A stretch of 64,000 bases of DNA from Streptomyces sp. NRRL F-5122 (GTDB taxonomy: Bacteria > Actinomycetota > Actinomycetes > Streptomycetales > Streptomycetaceae), in the NCBI RefSeq assembly GCF_001507435.1, contig NZ_LMWH01000026.1, positions 1 through 64,000 of the forward strand, in the 5' to 3' direction. The notes under the pieces are model-generated. The model saw only the letters and a program-made list of their open reading frames with translations, did not search any database and was not told the DNA's origin. A program made the translations under genes and the position numbers. Positions 43,644 to 52,242 of the stretch are shown here, in pieces. Every line of letters begins with the position of its first letter. Positions within the stretch are counted from its first letter, which is position 1.

Positions 43644-44314
43644 GCCACCAGTCCACGCTCCCGGGCCGCAGCAATCAATTCGGCCCGGGTTTCCTTACCG
43701 AGCTTGTCCCGGATACGGGCGCGGAAGTTCTCCACGGTCCGTACGGACACATACAGGCGCTGAGCGATCTCCTGGTTGGTGTGTCCCAGCGCCACCAGGG
43801 ACAGGACCTCCGCCTCGCGTTCGGTCAGCGGTTCGGGCTCGGCGGCCCGCTGCGGTCCGGCCCCTTCGACGGCCAGCCGGGCACCGAGAGCGGGCTGCAC
43901 ATATGTGGACCCGCCTGCGACCTGACGGGCGGCGGCCAGCAGTTCCTCCGCGGCCGCCTCCTTGAGCAGATATCCCGAGGCGCCGCCGCGCAGCGCCGCC
44001 CGGGCGAACGCGGGGTCCTCCTGCATGGTCAGCACCAGGATCCGCGTGCCGGGGGACGCCGTGAGCAACTCGGGGATCATCGGCAGGCTCGACCGACCGG
44101 CCAGTGTCAGGTCCAGGACGAGAACCCCGGGACGGTACTCACGCAGCATGTCGAAGGTCTCGGGGACGGAGGAGCTCTCGGCGACGACCTCCAGCGCCGG
44201 GTCCTGGGACAGCAGCAGCCGCATCCCCGCCCTGACCACCAGATGATCGTCCGCGAGCACAACGGTGGTCTTCGGGGAGACCGACCGCTCGACGTCGGGA
44301 GACTGCACGTCCAT
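43640..44314 (-). CDS. LuxR/NarL-type response regulator
   Basis: A 224-residue response regulator. The receiver has the acidic pocket TVVLADDHLVVRAGM, the phospho-acceptor Asp in VLVLDLTLAG, the Thr/Lys region ILVLTMQEDPAF and GYLLKEAAAEELL. The C-terminal LuxR HTH is LTEREAEVLSLVALGHTNQE, then SVRTVENFRARIRDKL. The start chosen is ATG at 44314; there is a weak ribosome site. It precedes the histidine kinase gene, with which it overlaps. Direct repeats upstream (44341-44351, 44388-44398) could be its own binding sites. It is divergent from the SpoIIE/ATPase-like gene. Confidence 0.9.
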   Translation of the reverse strand: MDVQSPDVERSVSPKTTVVLADDHLVVRAGMRLLLSQDPALEVVAESSSVPETFDMLREYRPGVLVLDLTLAGRSSLPMIPELLTASPGTRILVLTMQEDPAFARAALRGGASGYLLKEAAAEELLAAARQVAGGSTYVQPALGARLAVEGAGPQRAAEPEPLTEREAEVLSLVALGHTNQEIAQRLYVSVRTVENFRARIRDKLGKETRAELIAAARERGLVA

Positions 44315-44340
44315 AGCTGCCACAGTAGATCGGGCGCTGC

Positions 44341-44398
44341 TCTGCGGCAGCCGCCGATGTCGTCGATGCGGCAAACCCACAGCCAGGTCTGCGGCAGC
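44341..44398. repeat. 11-bp direct repeats upstream of response regulator
   Basis: TCTGCGGCAGC occurs at 44341-44351 and again at 44388-44398, 47 bases apart (about four to five helical turns), in the divergent promoter region. Identical repeats spaced this way fit cooperative binding of a regulator dimer, perhaps the NarL-type protein itself. Confidence 0.5.
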
Positions 44399-44538
44399 GG
44401 CGCAGTCCCCTGTGGACGCACCGCACGAGAGGTTCACCACATCGCGGATGGCGTGTGTGGCCCGGCACCGATGCATTCCTCGGCTCGGCGATGGATCCTC
44501 GAAGGCGGTAACGCCCCCGTTCGACGCTCGAGGCAAAC

Positions 44539-46164
44539 ATGATGACGTACTCCCCTCACGCGTCCGCTCGACGGCATGTCTCTCCCGCCCGGGACGCCTT
44601 CGACATCGCCCGGCAGCTGGTCGACTCAGCGGTGCCAGACCTGGCCGACATCGCCGCCGTCGAGGTATCGGACGCCCTCTTCGACGAACGCAGTGCCTTG
44701 TCGGAGGCGGGCGCCTGCCAAGGCTTCCGGCGAGCGGCCTTCCGCGCCGTGTGCGGTCATGGTTCACGGTGCGCCTACCGGATCGGCGAGGTCAGCCGCA
44801 TTCCGTCCGGAACGCCCTACCGGCGTACTCTCTCGGATCGGCGACCGCGGGTCATCGCGTCCCTTCCGCCGCAGGCTCACTGGCTCGCCCGCGACCCGGC
44901 CAGGGCCCCGCTGATGCACCAGGACGGGGTGCACTCCCTCATGGTGGTTCCGCTGGTCGCCCATCGCGTCGTTCTCGGGCTTGTGGCCCTCTACCGGTGC
45001 AACGGCTCGTCTCCGTTCGGGAAGGCCGAACTTCGGGCGGCGGCACGGCTCGCGGGCCGGGTCGCCCGGATGCTCGACGATGTCCATCGCGACCTGCGCG
45101 AACAGGCGATGGGACGCATCCTGCAGCATGCCTTGCTGGCGAGGCCACCGCACCTGACGGCGGTCGAGGATGTCCGGGGCCATGTGCCGGCGGACGGCGC
45201 TCCCGGCGGTTGGTTCGATGTCATTCCGCTCCCGGGCACCCGTGTGGGACTGTCCGTGGGGTCGACCGGTGGCCGCGGAATCGCCGCGGCGGCCGTCATG
45301 AGTCAGCAGAAGGCGCGAGTCGCAGCACTGGCGGCACTGGACGTCGAGCCCGTCGAGGCCCTGACCCACAGCCTCCGCCCCTCCACGGTCACCGCCACCC
45401 CGCCCCCGGTGGAAGGGCCGGCTGCCGACCGGTCCTCGGCGCAGACCCACTGTCTGTACGCGGTCTACGATCCGGTGACCCGCCGCTGCACCGCGGCCCG
45501 TGCGGGCGCGGCCGGCCTCACCGTCGTCGCCCCCGACGGTGACGTCACATCCGTCGGTCCCACCGCTTCGGACGCCGCCGACGGGGACGGTTACGACGTC
45601 GCCGTGTTCGACGTTCCGCCGGGCAGCCTCCTCGTCCTGAGCTGTGCAGGCGCCCCGGAGCAACGTGGCGATGCATCGGACGACCAAGAGGCACGGAACG
45701 GCGCCTGCACCGGTGGGGACGCCCGTCTGCCGTTGACCGGAAGGGGCGCGCACGTACTGCTCACCGCCCGCACACGGGCTGTCGCCCCCATGGACATCGC
45801 CACCTGGGAGCTGCCCAACGACCCCACCGCCGTGGCCGACGCACGTGACCGGACCGCGACGCAGCTGACCGCCTGGGGACTTCCCGACCTGTCCTTCAAC
45901 ACCACCCTGGTCGTGAGCGAACTGGTCACCAACGCGATCCGCTACTCCACCGGTCCGATCGGTCTGCGCCTCATTCGCGATGCCGCCCTGATCTGCGAGG
46001 TGTCGGACAACAGCAGCGCGGCCCCGCGCACTCACATACCGGCGCCGAACGACCAGGGCGGCCGCGGTTTGATCATCGTCGCCCATCTCGCCCGGGCCCA
46101 TGGCACGCGCTACACGGCACCGGGCAAGATCGTCTGGGCGGAGCAGGCCATCGACGTGGCGTGA
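44539..46164 (+). CDS. GAF / degenerate PP2C-SpoIIE / HATPase regulatory protein
   Basis: A 541-residue cytoplasmic protein. Residues ~20-185 are a GAF-like sensory domain. Residues ~200-410 have the fold of a SpoIIE/PP2C phosphatase, but the metal motifs are altered: GGDWYD is GGWFD (223-227) and GDVxGHG is GSTGGRG (241-247). Residues ~425-540 are an anti-sigma-like HATPase with VVSELVTNAIRYS (458-470) and DQGGRGLIIV (505-514), which look intact. So the kinase part may act while the phosphatase part is likely dead or altered. The ATG at 44539 follows GAGG at five bases. It is divergent from the two-component pair. It probably belongs to a partner-switching network controlling a sigma factor. 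Confidence 0.85.
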   Translation: MMTYSPHASARRHVSPARDAFDIARQLVDSAVPDLADIAAVEVSDALFDERSALSEAGACQGFRRAAFRAVCGHGSRCAYRIGEVSRIPSGTPYRRTLSDRRPRVIASLPPQAHWLARDPARAPLMHQDGVHSLMVVPLVAHRVVLGLVALYRCNGSSPFGKAELRAAARLAGRVARMLDDVHRDLREQAMGRILQHALLARPPHLTAVEDVRGHVPADGAPGGWFDVIPLPGTRVGLSVGSTGGRGIAAAAVMSQQKARVAALAALDVEPVEALTHSLRPSTVTATPPPVEGPAADRSSAQTHCLYAVYDPVTRRCTAARAGAAGLTVVAPDGDVTSVGPTASDAADGDGYDVAVFDVPPGSLLVLSCAGAPEQRGDASDDQEARNGACTGGDARLPLTGRGAHVLLTARTRAVAPMDIATWELPNDPTAVADARDRTATQLTAWGLPDLSFNTTLVVSELVTNAIRYSTGPIGLRLIRDAALICEVSDNSSAAPRTHIPAPNDQGGRGLIIVAHLARAHGTRYTAPGKIVWAEQAIDVA

Positions 46165-46181
46165 ACACTCGGCCCGCCGGG

Positions 46182-47285
46182 TCAGGGCGCCCCGAGCTCG
46201 AACTCGGCCCGGTCCGATGCCACGCCATTGACCTGTAGCGACACTGCGTGCGGGCCCGGGTGATAGCGGCGAGTCGTGATCGGCCGGAAGGAGTGCTCAC
46301 GGCTCACCTCGACCTTCTCGCCCGGGGCCAGCGTCCGGGTCGTGAGTTTGAACGTCTTGGAGCTCTGTGAGCCGTTGGCCTTGTTGTGGTGGACCACGTA
46401 GTCGATCGACAGCCGGGCCTCCTGGTCCCCCGCGTTGCGGATCGTCGCGGTGAAGCGCACGCTCCCGCCGAACGGCACGGTGATCCGGTCGAGCACCGGT
46501 CCGCCGATCTCAAGGGTCGCCGGAGCGAAGCCGAGCAGTTCCAGGGCGCCGGGGTGACCGCGCTTGACGAGCGTGCGCAGTCCATGGCGTACGAGCCGTC
46601 CGGTGGTAGGGGCCGGGTCGGCGAGCCAGTCACGGGCCGTCGCCACGACGAGGTCGGCCTGGTCACGGCTGAGGTCGTTCAGATGGTTGGCGACCGACCG
46701 CCGGACGTACTCGCTCTCGTCGCGGTAGAGGGCGTCGAGGACGGGCACGGTCACGCCGGGGCGGGCGATCAGCACCGGCACGCGGATCGCCCAGGGAAGG
46801 TAGGGCCGCGTGCCCTCCGAGGCGAGACGGCGCACGTCGCTGTCGGGCGACGCCGTCCAGTCGGCGATGATCTGCAGCGCCCGGTCGACGTCGTGCCGCA
46901 GCAGGACACGGATCGCGAACTCCGAGGTCAGCCGTCCGGTCAGAGCGGCCAGAAGCGTCATCGCGTCGTCGAAGGCGTCATCGGTCCCCTCCGCGACGGC
47001 TTTCGTGGCGATGGCGCTCGTGACCGGCCAGATGAGCCATCCGGTGAACGCCGGCACGCCGGCGTGAGCTGCGCGCACGACCCGCGCCAGCTCGGCGTAG
47101 GCCCCCGGTACGTCCGCGACCAGGGCGTCCCGCAGCAGGTCGGAGCGCTCGCGCAACGAGAGGGAGTCGAGTTGTTGTGCGGCCGCCCGCAACCAAGCGG
47201 GGTCCGCGTCGGGGAGCACGGTGCGGACGGCCTGGGTCAGCGTGTGGGCGGTGTGACCGTTGATGAGTTCGTCGGCAAAAGGCAT
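46182..47285 (-). CDS. DNA alkylation repair protein (HEAT-repeat, AlkD-like)
   Basis: A 367-residue protein. The first ~220 residues form helical HEAT-type repeats seen in AlkC/AlkD glycosylases: LREPDLLRDALVADVPGAY-like start, then TRPYLPWAIRVPVLIARPG and LDALYRDESEYVRRSVANHL. The C-terminal ~110 residues are a beta-sandwich domain (PFGGSVRFTATIRNAGDQEA, ISPHAVSLQVNGVA-like ending), an Ig-like add-on of the AlkC group. The ATG at 47285 is used. AlkD/AlkC excise N3- and N7-alkylpurines, such as those made by toxins or methylating antibiotics. It stands alone, convergent with the SpoIIE/ATPase gene. Confidence 0.85.
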   Translation of the reverse strand: MPFADELINGHTAHTLTQAVRTVLPDADPAWLRAAAQQLDSLSLRERSDLLRDALVADVPGAYAELARVVRAAHAGVPAFTGWLIWPVTSAIATKAVAEGTDDAFDDAMTLLAALTGRLTSEFAIRVLLRHDVDRALQIIADWTASPDSDVRRLASEGTRPYLPWAIRVPVLIARPGVTVPVLDALYRDESEYVRRSVANHLNDLSRDQADLVVATARDWLADPAPTTGRLVRHGLRTLVKRGHPGALELLGFAPATLEIGGPVLDRITVPFGGSVRFTATIRNAGDQEARLSIDYVVHHNKANGSQSSKTFKLTTRTLAPGEKVEVSREHSFRPITTRRYHPGPHAVSLQVNGVASDRAEFELGAP

Positions 47286-47448
47286 GGTTTGTCTCTTCGG
47301 TTGATTCGAGGTGTGGCCGCGGGCTGACCCGGGCCCGGGCGGTGTCCCCGGCCCGGAATGCGTAGCGACGGACGGTGAGGCAGCTGCTTCACGGTGTGTG
47401 CCGCGTCCGGGGGGAGGCACATATGGATTCGTACGAGGCCGTGGCAGC

Positions 47449-48345
47449 TCAGGGGGAGGGCGCTGCCGAGGCCAGAAACGCCATGGCCTCCTCACTGCGA
47501 CTTCCGGGCTCGGGGGTGCCGACGAGCAGCTGCTGCCCCGGAGCGTCCACCACGTCGAAGGTCTGATAGGTCAGCTCGATGCGCCCCACGTCGGGGTGCA
47601 CGAACACCTTGAATGCACGGGTCAGACCTGCGACGCCGTGGTCGTCCCACAGCACCCTGAACTCCTCTGAGGCCGTCTTGAGTTCGGCGACCAAGCCGCT
47701 GATGCCCGCGTCGTGCGGGAACTGCCCGGCGTTCAGGCGCAGTGCGTACACGGTGCTGCGCCGCAGCAGCTCCCGATCAGCGAACACCGTCTTCGCTCGA
47801 GGGTGGGTGAACAGGATGCGTGGCATGTTCCGCACGTCTCCGAACGGCGCCAGGAGCGCGTCGGCGATCGCATTGGTCGCCAGTACGTCGAAGGCCGGGC
47901 CGAGCACGTAGGACGCGGCACGGGGGAATGCTTCCAGCAGGTGCAGAAGCGCGGGATGCACCAGTTCCCGCCTGCTGTCCGGCCCGAGCCTGGGGTTGAG
48001 CCCCGCCAGCCGGTGCAGATGCTCGCGCGCATCGGGCGCGAGGCGGAATGCCCGCCCGAGGGCATCGATCACCTGTGCGGAGGGGTGGCGCTCGCGTCCT
48101 TGCTCGAGGCGGGCGTAGTAGTCCGCGCTGACCCCGGCCAGCACCGCGACCTCTTCGCGCCGCAGACCGTGGACACGCCGTTTGGAGACGCCACCGGCGA
48201 GTCCGGCGTCCGCGGGCTCCACGCGTGCGCGACTGGCACGGAGAAACGCGCCGAGTTCGTTGTCATCCGCCGCCGTGTCCCCAAGGGCAGCCGCGCTCGC
48301 CGGATCCCCCCTTCGATGATTCGGGACCGTCAAACGCGTGATCAT
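47449..48345 (-). CDS. XRE-family regulator with MmyB-like ligand domain
   Basis: A 298-residue paralogue of the regulator at 33579-34484. HTH: FLRASRARVEPADAGLAGGV, RVHGLRREEVAVLAGVSADY and LEQGRERHPSAQVIDALGRA. Then the MmyB-like ligand-binding domain (LGPAFDVLATNAIADALLAP, RSTVYALRLNAGQFPHDAG, IELTYQTFDVVDAPGQQLL). The ATG at 48345 has GGGAGA six bases upstream. It is divergent from an SDR gene, with a 23-bp perfect palindrome between them. This arrangement, a ligand-responsive regulator facing an oxidoreductase across a long palindrome, looks like a small-molecule switch. Confidence 0.9.
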   Translation of the reverse strand: MITRLTVPNHRRGDPASAAALGDTAADDNELGAFLRASRARVEPADAGLAGGVSKRRVHGLRREEVAVLAGVSADYYARLEQGRERHPSAQVIDALGRAFRLAPDAREHLHRLAGLNPRLGPDSRRELVHPALLHLLEAFPRAASYVLGPAFDVLATNAIADALLAPFGDVRNMPRILFTHPRAKTVFADRELLRRSTVYALRLNAGQFPHDAGISGLVAELKTASEEFRVLWDDHGVAGLTRAFKVFVHPDVGRIELTYQTFDVVDAPGQQLLVGTPEPGSRSEEAMAFLASAAPSP

Positions 48346-48568
48346 GCTTCGTCTCCCGTTCGGCTCGCCGTTGCCCCGGACCGACGGATCGTACGACCGC
48401 CCACTGACATCGCCCCGACCGGCGGCTGCGGCGAGGACGGGTCCCGGTGAAGCCCGCGCCGACGATCCGCCGCGCTCGGGGCTGACGGCGGCCCCATGAG
48501 TGACGCCGTCCCTGCGGGCTCCTGCCGGTGTCGCCGAGACACCAGCGTCCACCGCCACCGAGAGACCA

Positions 48569-48619
48569 GGAAGGCTGCGTGTACCTGGGTGCCGCACACC
48601 CAGGTACACGCAGCCTTCC
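48569..48619. repeat. 23-bp perfect inverted repeat (5-base spacer) between XRE and SDR genes
   Basis: Left arm 48569-48591, right arm 48597-48619, spacer CCGCA; all 23 positions pair. The core reads GTGTACCTGGGTG and its complement CACCCAGGTACAC. It lies 69 bases before the SDR start codon and 224 bases before the XRE start codon. Either an operator for the MmyB-like regulator or an extremely stable RNA hairpin in the SDR leader. A simple terminator is unlikely, because the genes point away from each other. Confidence 0.8.
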
Positions 48620-48687
48620 GGGATCCGGTCGAGCCCACTGAGGTGGGGGATGCGGCGGCCGCCGCCGGAACATCCCGAAGGAGCACC

Positions 48688-49425
48688 ATGACCACGTCAG
48701 CGGAATCGAAGACCGTCCTCGTCACCGGGGCGAGTAGTGGAATCGGCGAGGCCACCGCCCGTCGGCTGGCCGGGCTCGGCCACCGGCTGCTGCTCGGTGC
48801 CCGCCGAACCGTACGCCTGGCGTCCCTCGCCGAGGAGCTGCGTGCCGGTGGGTCATCGGTCGTCCACCGCGAGCTGGACGTGACCAGCCTCGACTCCGTG
48901 CACGCTTTCGCGGCCGCCGGGATCGAGGAGTACGGGCGTGTCGACGTCTTGATCAACAACGCCGGCGTGATGCCGTTGTCGCCGATCGCGGACCTGCGCA
49001 TCGCCGAGTGGGAGCAGATGATCGACGTCAATCTGCGTGGCGTGCTCTACGGCATCGCCGCGGTACTGCCTCACATGCAGCGCCAGGGCGGCGGGCACAT
49101 CGTCAATGTCGCCTCGACGTCGGGGCACCGGGTGGACCCGACCGCAGCGGTCTACTGCGCCACCAAGTTCGGTGTGGTGGCACTGTCCGAAGGGCTACGG
49201 CAGGAGAGCCGGGATGTCCGGGTCACCGTCGTCAGTCCCGGGTTCACACAGAGCGAGCTGACCCACCGCGGTGGGTCGGCCGAGGCCCGGGCCGCGGCGC
49301 GTGCGGCGGCCGAGCGACTGGCGATCCCGGCCTCGGCCATCGCCGACGCCATCGCCTTCGCCGTCGATCAGCCGATGCAGGTGGACGTCAACGAGCTGAT
49401 CGTGCGCCCCACCGCACAGGGCTGA
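48688..49425 (+). CDS. SDR-family oxidoreductase
   Basis: A 245-residue classical short-chain dehydrogenase: TGASSGIGEATARRLAGLG cofactor motif, the NADP-favouring GARR, NNAGVMPLSPIADL, then the catalytic Ser in VASTSGHRVDPTAAVYCATK with Tyr and Lys (YxxxK). All four catalytic residues are intact. The ATG at 48688 has AAGGAG four bases upstream. It is divergent from the MmyB-type regulator and behind the 23-bp palindrome. It may produce, modify or inactivate the ligand of that regulator. Related SDRs reduce keto groups in signalling butenolides or metabolites, but the substrate here is not known. Confidence 0.92.
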   Translation: MTTSAESKTVLVTGASSGIGEATARRLAGLGHRLLLGARRTVRLASLAEELRAGGSSVVHRELDVTSLDSVHAFAAAGIEEYGRVDVLINNAGVMPLSPIADLRIAEWEQMIDVNLRGVLYGIAAVLPHMQRQGGGHIVNVASTSGHRVDPTAAVYCATKFGVVALSEGLRQESRDVRVTVVSPGFTQSELTHRGGSAEARAAARAAAERLAIPASAIADAIAFAVDQPMQVDVNELIVRPTAQG

Positions 49426-49445
49426 CGCCGGAGCGAAAGCCGGCG
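49426..49445. terminator. short hairpin after SDR gene
   Basis: Stem CGCCGG / CCGGCG with loop AGCGAAAG, beginning directly after the SDR stop codon. Only six base pairs; a weak terminator candidate. Confidence 0.35.
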
Positions 49446-49750
49446 GAGCGCGGCGGTCGCGACTCAAGTGCGGCTAGTCTCCGCTCCTCCGGCACCTGGC
49501 ACCTGGTTGTACGTGGTCACAGACCGTCGGATCGAACCGGGAGGCTTGCGCGGATGGCGAAGAACGGCTCCAAGATCCTGTAGCAGGACGGCACGGACAC
49601 GGAGGAAACGGTGAAGCCCCGGAACTGGGTCGTCGCGGCGGGAATCTTGCTGTTCCTCGCGCGCTCAGCGAGGGCGCCTGGTGGCCGCTGCCGAGGCCGC
49701 AGGCGCGCCGGGGCCCCGGGCCACCACACGGCCACGGTCCTTCTCCGCGA
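49446..49750. other. intergenic region with tiny open frames
   Basis: About 300 bases. A nine-codon frame at 49554-49583 and a short hydrophobic frame starting GTG near 49611 (KPRNWVVAAGILLFLA) each have some ribosome-site-like sequence ahead, but they are too small to support. No other element is recognised. Confidence 0.35.
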
Positions 49751-50326
49751 CTACGGATACAGCTTCTCGCCCTTCGCCAGCATCGCTACGTACTTCTCGA
49801 TCCGGCGCGCCCGGGTCTCGGCCTTCTTGGCGTCTTGGACCCGGTACAGGATCGCGTAGCGGTTCTGCCGGTCCAGTGTCTCGAAGAACTCCGCCGCGGC
49901 CGGGTCGGCGTTCAGGGCCGCCGTGAGGTCGTCCGGCACCGTGGCGGTCTTCGCGCCGTCGTAAGCCGCCTCCCAGCGGCCGTCTGCCTTGGCGCGGTCG
50001 ACCTCGGCCTGCCCCGGCGGATGCATCCGGCCCTGCTCGATCAAGGCGGCCACCTTGTCCCGGTTGACCTTGGACCACTTGCTGCGCGGCTTGCGCGGGG
50101 TGAACCGCTGGAGCCACCACTGGTCGTCGAACTTGGCCTTCTGGCCGTCGATCCAGCCGTAGCAGAGTGCCACGTCGAGCGCCTGAGCGTAGTCCAGCGC
50201 GACGATTCCGGGGCCCTTCTTACGGAGCTTGAGCCAGATGCCCGGCGAGTCGGCGTGGTTCTCACCGAGCCATGCCTCGAATACCTCGGCGGATTCGAAT
50301 ACGACGATCTCCAAGTCCTGAGTCAC
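49751..50326 (-). CDS. YdeI/OmpD-associated-family protein
   Basis: A 191-residue protein of the YdeI family: FESAEVFEAWLGENHADSPG, GIWLKLRKKGPGIVALDYAQ, LDVALCYGWIDGQKAKFDDQ and the basic stretch FTPRKPRSKWSKVNRDKVAA. The C-terminal helix RIEKYVAMLAKGEKLYP is typical. These small cytoplasmic proteins occur widely and have been linked to cationic-peptide tolerance, but their mechanism is unclear. The GTG at 50326 fits the family start best. ATGs at 50359 and 50413 are in frame but would add an atypical N terminus. Not coupled to its neighbours. Confidence 0.85.
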   Translation of the reverse strand: MTQDLEIVVFESAEVFEAWLGENHADSPGIWLKLRKKGPGIVALDYAQALDVALCYGWIDGQKAKFDDQWWLQRFTPRKPRSKWSKVNRDKVAALIEQGRMHPPGQAEVDRAKADGRWEAAYDGAKTATVPDDLTAALNADPAAAEFFETLDRQNRYAILYRVQDAKKAETRARRIEKYVAMLAKGEKLYP

Positions 50327-50458
50327 CCCAGCAGCGAACCACACCCGGCCGATCGTCATGACGCATTCGGGCACGGCCCCGGATGCAGGATGTCCGTGGA
50401 TCTGCGTGATCATCTCTGTTCCCGACGCAGAACGATCATGCAGGAGCCACGGACTTGC

Positions 50459-50965
50459 TCAAACGATACGACGTTGCTGCTCGACCTCGACGGGGTGTCC
50501 GTCGCGCGGGTTGAGCGGCTGGCCTACGGAAGGCGCCGAATTCACCTGGTCACGGCCGACGAGAGGCCAGGGCCCGCCCGGCCTGCGGGGTTTTCGCCAG
50601 CCAGGTGAAAGGCTCGGCGGTGACCCGGCCGCGCGATCTCCTTGACGGCGATGACGGATTGGAGTTCCGCCGGCACAAGCGCCGCTGGTGGTGCCGCGAG
50701 ACCGACCGCCCGCACCGGAGCCGACCGCCGCCAAGTCGGCAACGCCGCTGCGAGTTCCTCACCTGGTGCGCGGACTCCGACATCCCTGAAGTCCGCCGTC
50801 GACCGCGGGTGGGCCGAGATCGCCGCGTTCATCGACACCGGGCACGGCAGCGCCAAGAACGATGGGATCAACCGCGTGATCAAACTCGTCGCCCGTAACG
50901 CGTTCGGCTTCCGCAACGCCGACAACCAGCGGTTGCGGGCACGCTGCGTCACCACCCGCCGAGCC
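50459..50965 (+). mobile_element. relic of an ISL3-family transposase
   Basis: Three homologous pieces in two frames. (a) 50468-50605: TTLLLDLDGVSVARVERLAY and HLVTADERPGP, the N-terminal part. (b) 50605-50724: SAVTRPRDLLDGDDGLEF then HKRRWWCRETDRP, the zinc-ribbon end. (c) 50810-50965: WAEIAAFIDTGHGSAKNDG, INRVIKLVARNAFGFRNAD, then the RLRARC ending, which is the C-terminal signature of ISL3 (IS1165/IS204-type) transposases. The central DDE catalytic core, normally ~250 residues, is deleted, and the first zinc Cys pair has degenerated. Terminal inverted repeats could not be identified. The relic lies between the YdeI-like and LuxR-type genes and cannot move by itself. Confidence 0.7.
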
Positions 50966-51079
50966 CCGCGGACACCGCTGCACCGCTCAACTTTGAAGAC
51001 CCCGCATGCCGACCCGGGGCGAGTGCCGGGCAGGCGCGGAGCTGCCCCGTCGTGGAGAACCGCTCCGGATGGTGCCGAT

Positions 51080-52057
51080 TCACTCGAGCCAGCCGCGGCG
51101 GGCCGCCTGGGCCGCCGCCTGGAAGCGGGTGTCGGCGCCCAGTTCGGCCATCAGGCGGTGAATACGGCGCTGGGTGGTGCGCTGACTCCAGCCCAGGGTG
51201 CGCGCGATAGCCGCGTCCGAACAACCGGAGGACAGCAGCCTCAGCAGGGCGAGGGTTTCGGCATCGGGGCTGCCCGGTCGTTCGACCGGGGACCTGGTGT
51301 CCCGAAGCGGCGTCGCCCGTTCCCACTCGACTTCGAACAGCGCCTCCAGAGCCACGAGCATCGGTGAAGGCTGGATGAGATAGGCCGCGGAATGGCCGCC
51401 GGGCGCGAGGCTGAAGGGGATGATCGCGGACCTGTCGTCCGAGATCACCAGTTTCAGCGGCAACTCCGCCAGCACCCGGGCCTGTTCACCGGCGCGTATG
51501 CTCGGCAGGATGTCCTCCTGGAGCCGACCCGGCCAGTCCACGGCGGCCCGATCGTAGATCACCCGGTGGACGACACCCGTGCGTTGCCGCCGGCGCTGGT
51601 TGTCCAGGTTGCTCCCCGGCCGGTCGACATAGGGAGGCCGGTCGAAGGCCCGCACCTGGCGCCGGGCACCCTGCGTGAGCCGGTGGACGGCCGCGCTGAT
51701 GTCCTCGTGGCTGGTGAGCAGTTCCACGGCGATGTTCGGATCACTGATCCGGTGGGCCTCGCGGTGCTTCTCGGCGAGCTGCTGCACCAGGGAGCGGGCC
51801 GAGTCGAGCCGGCGCTCACGTTCCTGGATCAGCTCGCTGACCGCCACATCGGGAGCCGCCGCGGTGAAGTGCGGCGGACGGCCCGCGGATCTGGTGGCAA
51901 GGCCGTCCTTGACCAGAACGGACAGCAACCTGCCCACCGCGCGCACGCTCATCCCACACGCTCCGGCGACCTGCGAAGCGGTACTCCGGGGCAGCCCCAC
52001 CAGGGCGGTGTAGACGAGTTGTGTTTCGTCGCTGAGTCCGACGACGTCAAATTCCAT
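51080..52057 (-). CDS. LuxR-family regulator with N-terminal TrmB-like HTH
   Basis: A 325-residue regulator. N-terminal winged helix like TrmB/IclR: ETQLVYTALVGLPRSTASQV and GMSVRAVGRLLSVLVKDGLA. The middle (residues ~90-250) is a helical/beta domain with RVIYDRAAVDWPGRLQEDIL and IPFSLAPGGHSAAYLI, perhaps a ligand or phospholipase-D-like fold. The C-terminal LuxR HTH is LLRLLSSGCSDAAIARTLGW and RTTQRRIHRLMAELG. The ATG at 52057 has CGGAG five bases upstream. It is divergent from the large secreted peptidase. Regulators of this layout commonly sit next to exported proteases and probably control them. Confidence 0.87.
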   Translation of the reverse strand: MEFDVVGLSDETQLVYTALVGLPRSTASQVAGACGMSVRAVGRLLSVLVKDGLATRSAGRPPHFTAAAPDVAVSELIQERERRLDSARSLVQQLAEKHREAHRISDPNIAVELLTSHEDISAAVHRLTQGARRQVRAFDRPPYVDRPGSNLDNQRRRQRTGVVHRVIYDRAAVDWPGRLQEDILPSIRAGEQARVLAELPLKLVISDDRSAIIPFSLAPGGHSAAYLIQPSPMLVALEALFEVEWERATPLRDTRSPVERPGSPDAETLALLRLLSSGCSDAAIARTLGWSQRTTQRRIHRLMAELGADTRFQAAAQAARRGWLE

Positions 52058-52242
52058 TTCCACTCCGGTCGTTCCTGGCAACCAGTCGCCACCTGGCGGA
52101 AGCTGGCCACAGCAGCGTCCTTGCGCCCGGTCCGCTTCCATTGACATCTTCCCTGGAGAAAAGGGGCGTTGTCCTGCGGTGTTGCGCGGGCCCACGTCCC
52201 TGTCGTGTGTCAGCACACCGGACAACAGCGGAAGGTGCCCCT

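Noticed and set aside
49554..49690. Nine-codon frame and a short hydrophobic frame after the SDR gene
   Set aside because: Too small to separate from chance, and neither shows conservation that could be judged here.
52141..52242. Upstream extension of the peptidase by 34 codons
   Set aside because: The segment lies in the divergent promoter region and would place a non-signal sequence ahead of the signal peptide; the ATG at 52243 has a good ribosome site.
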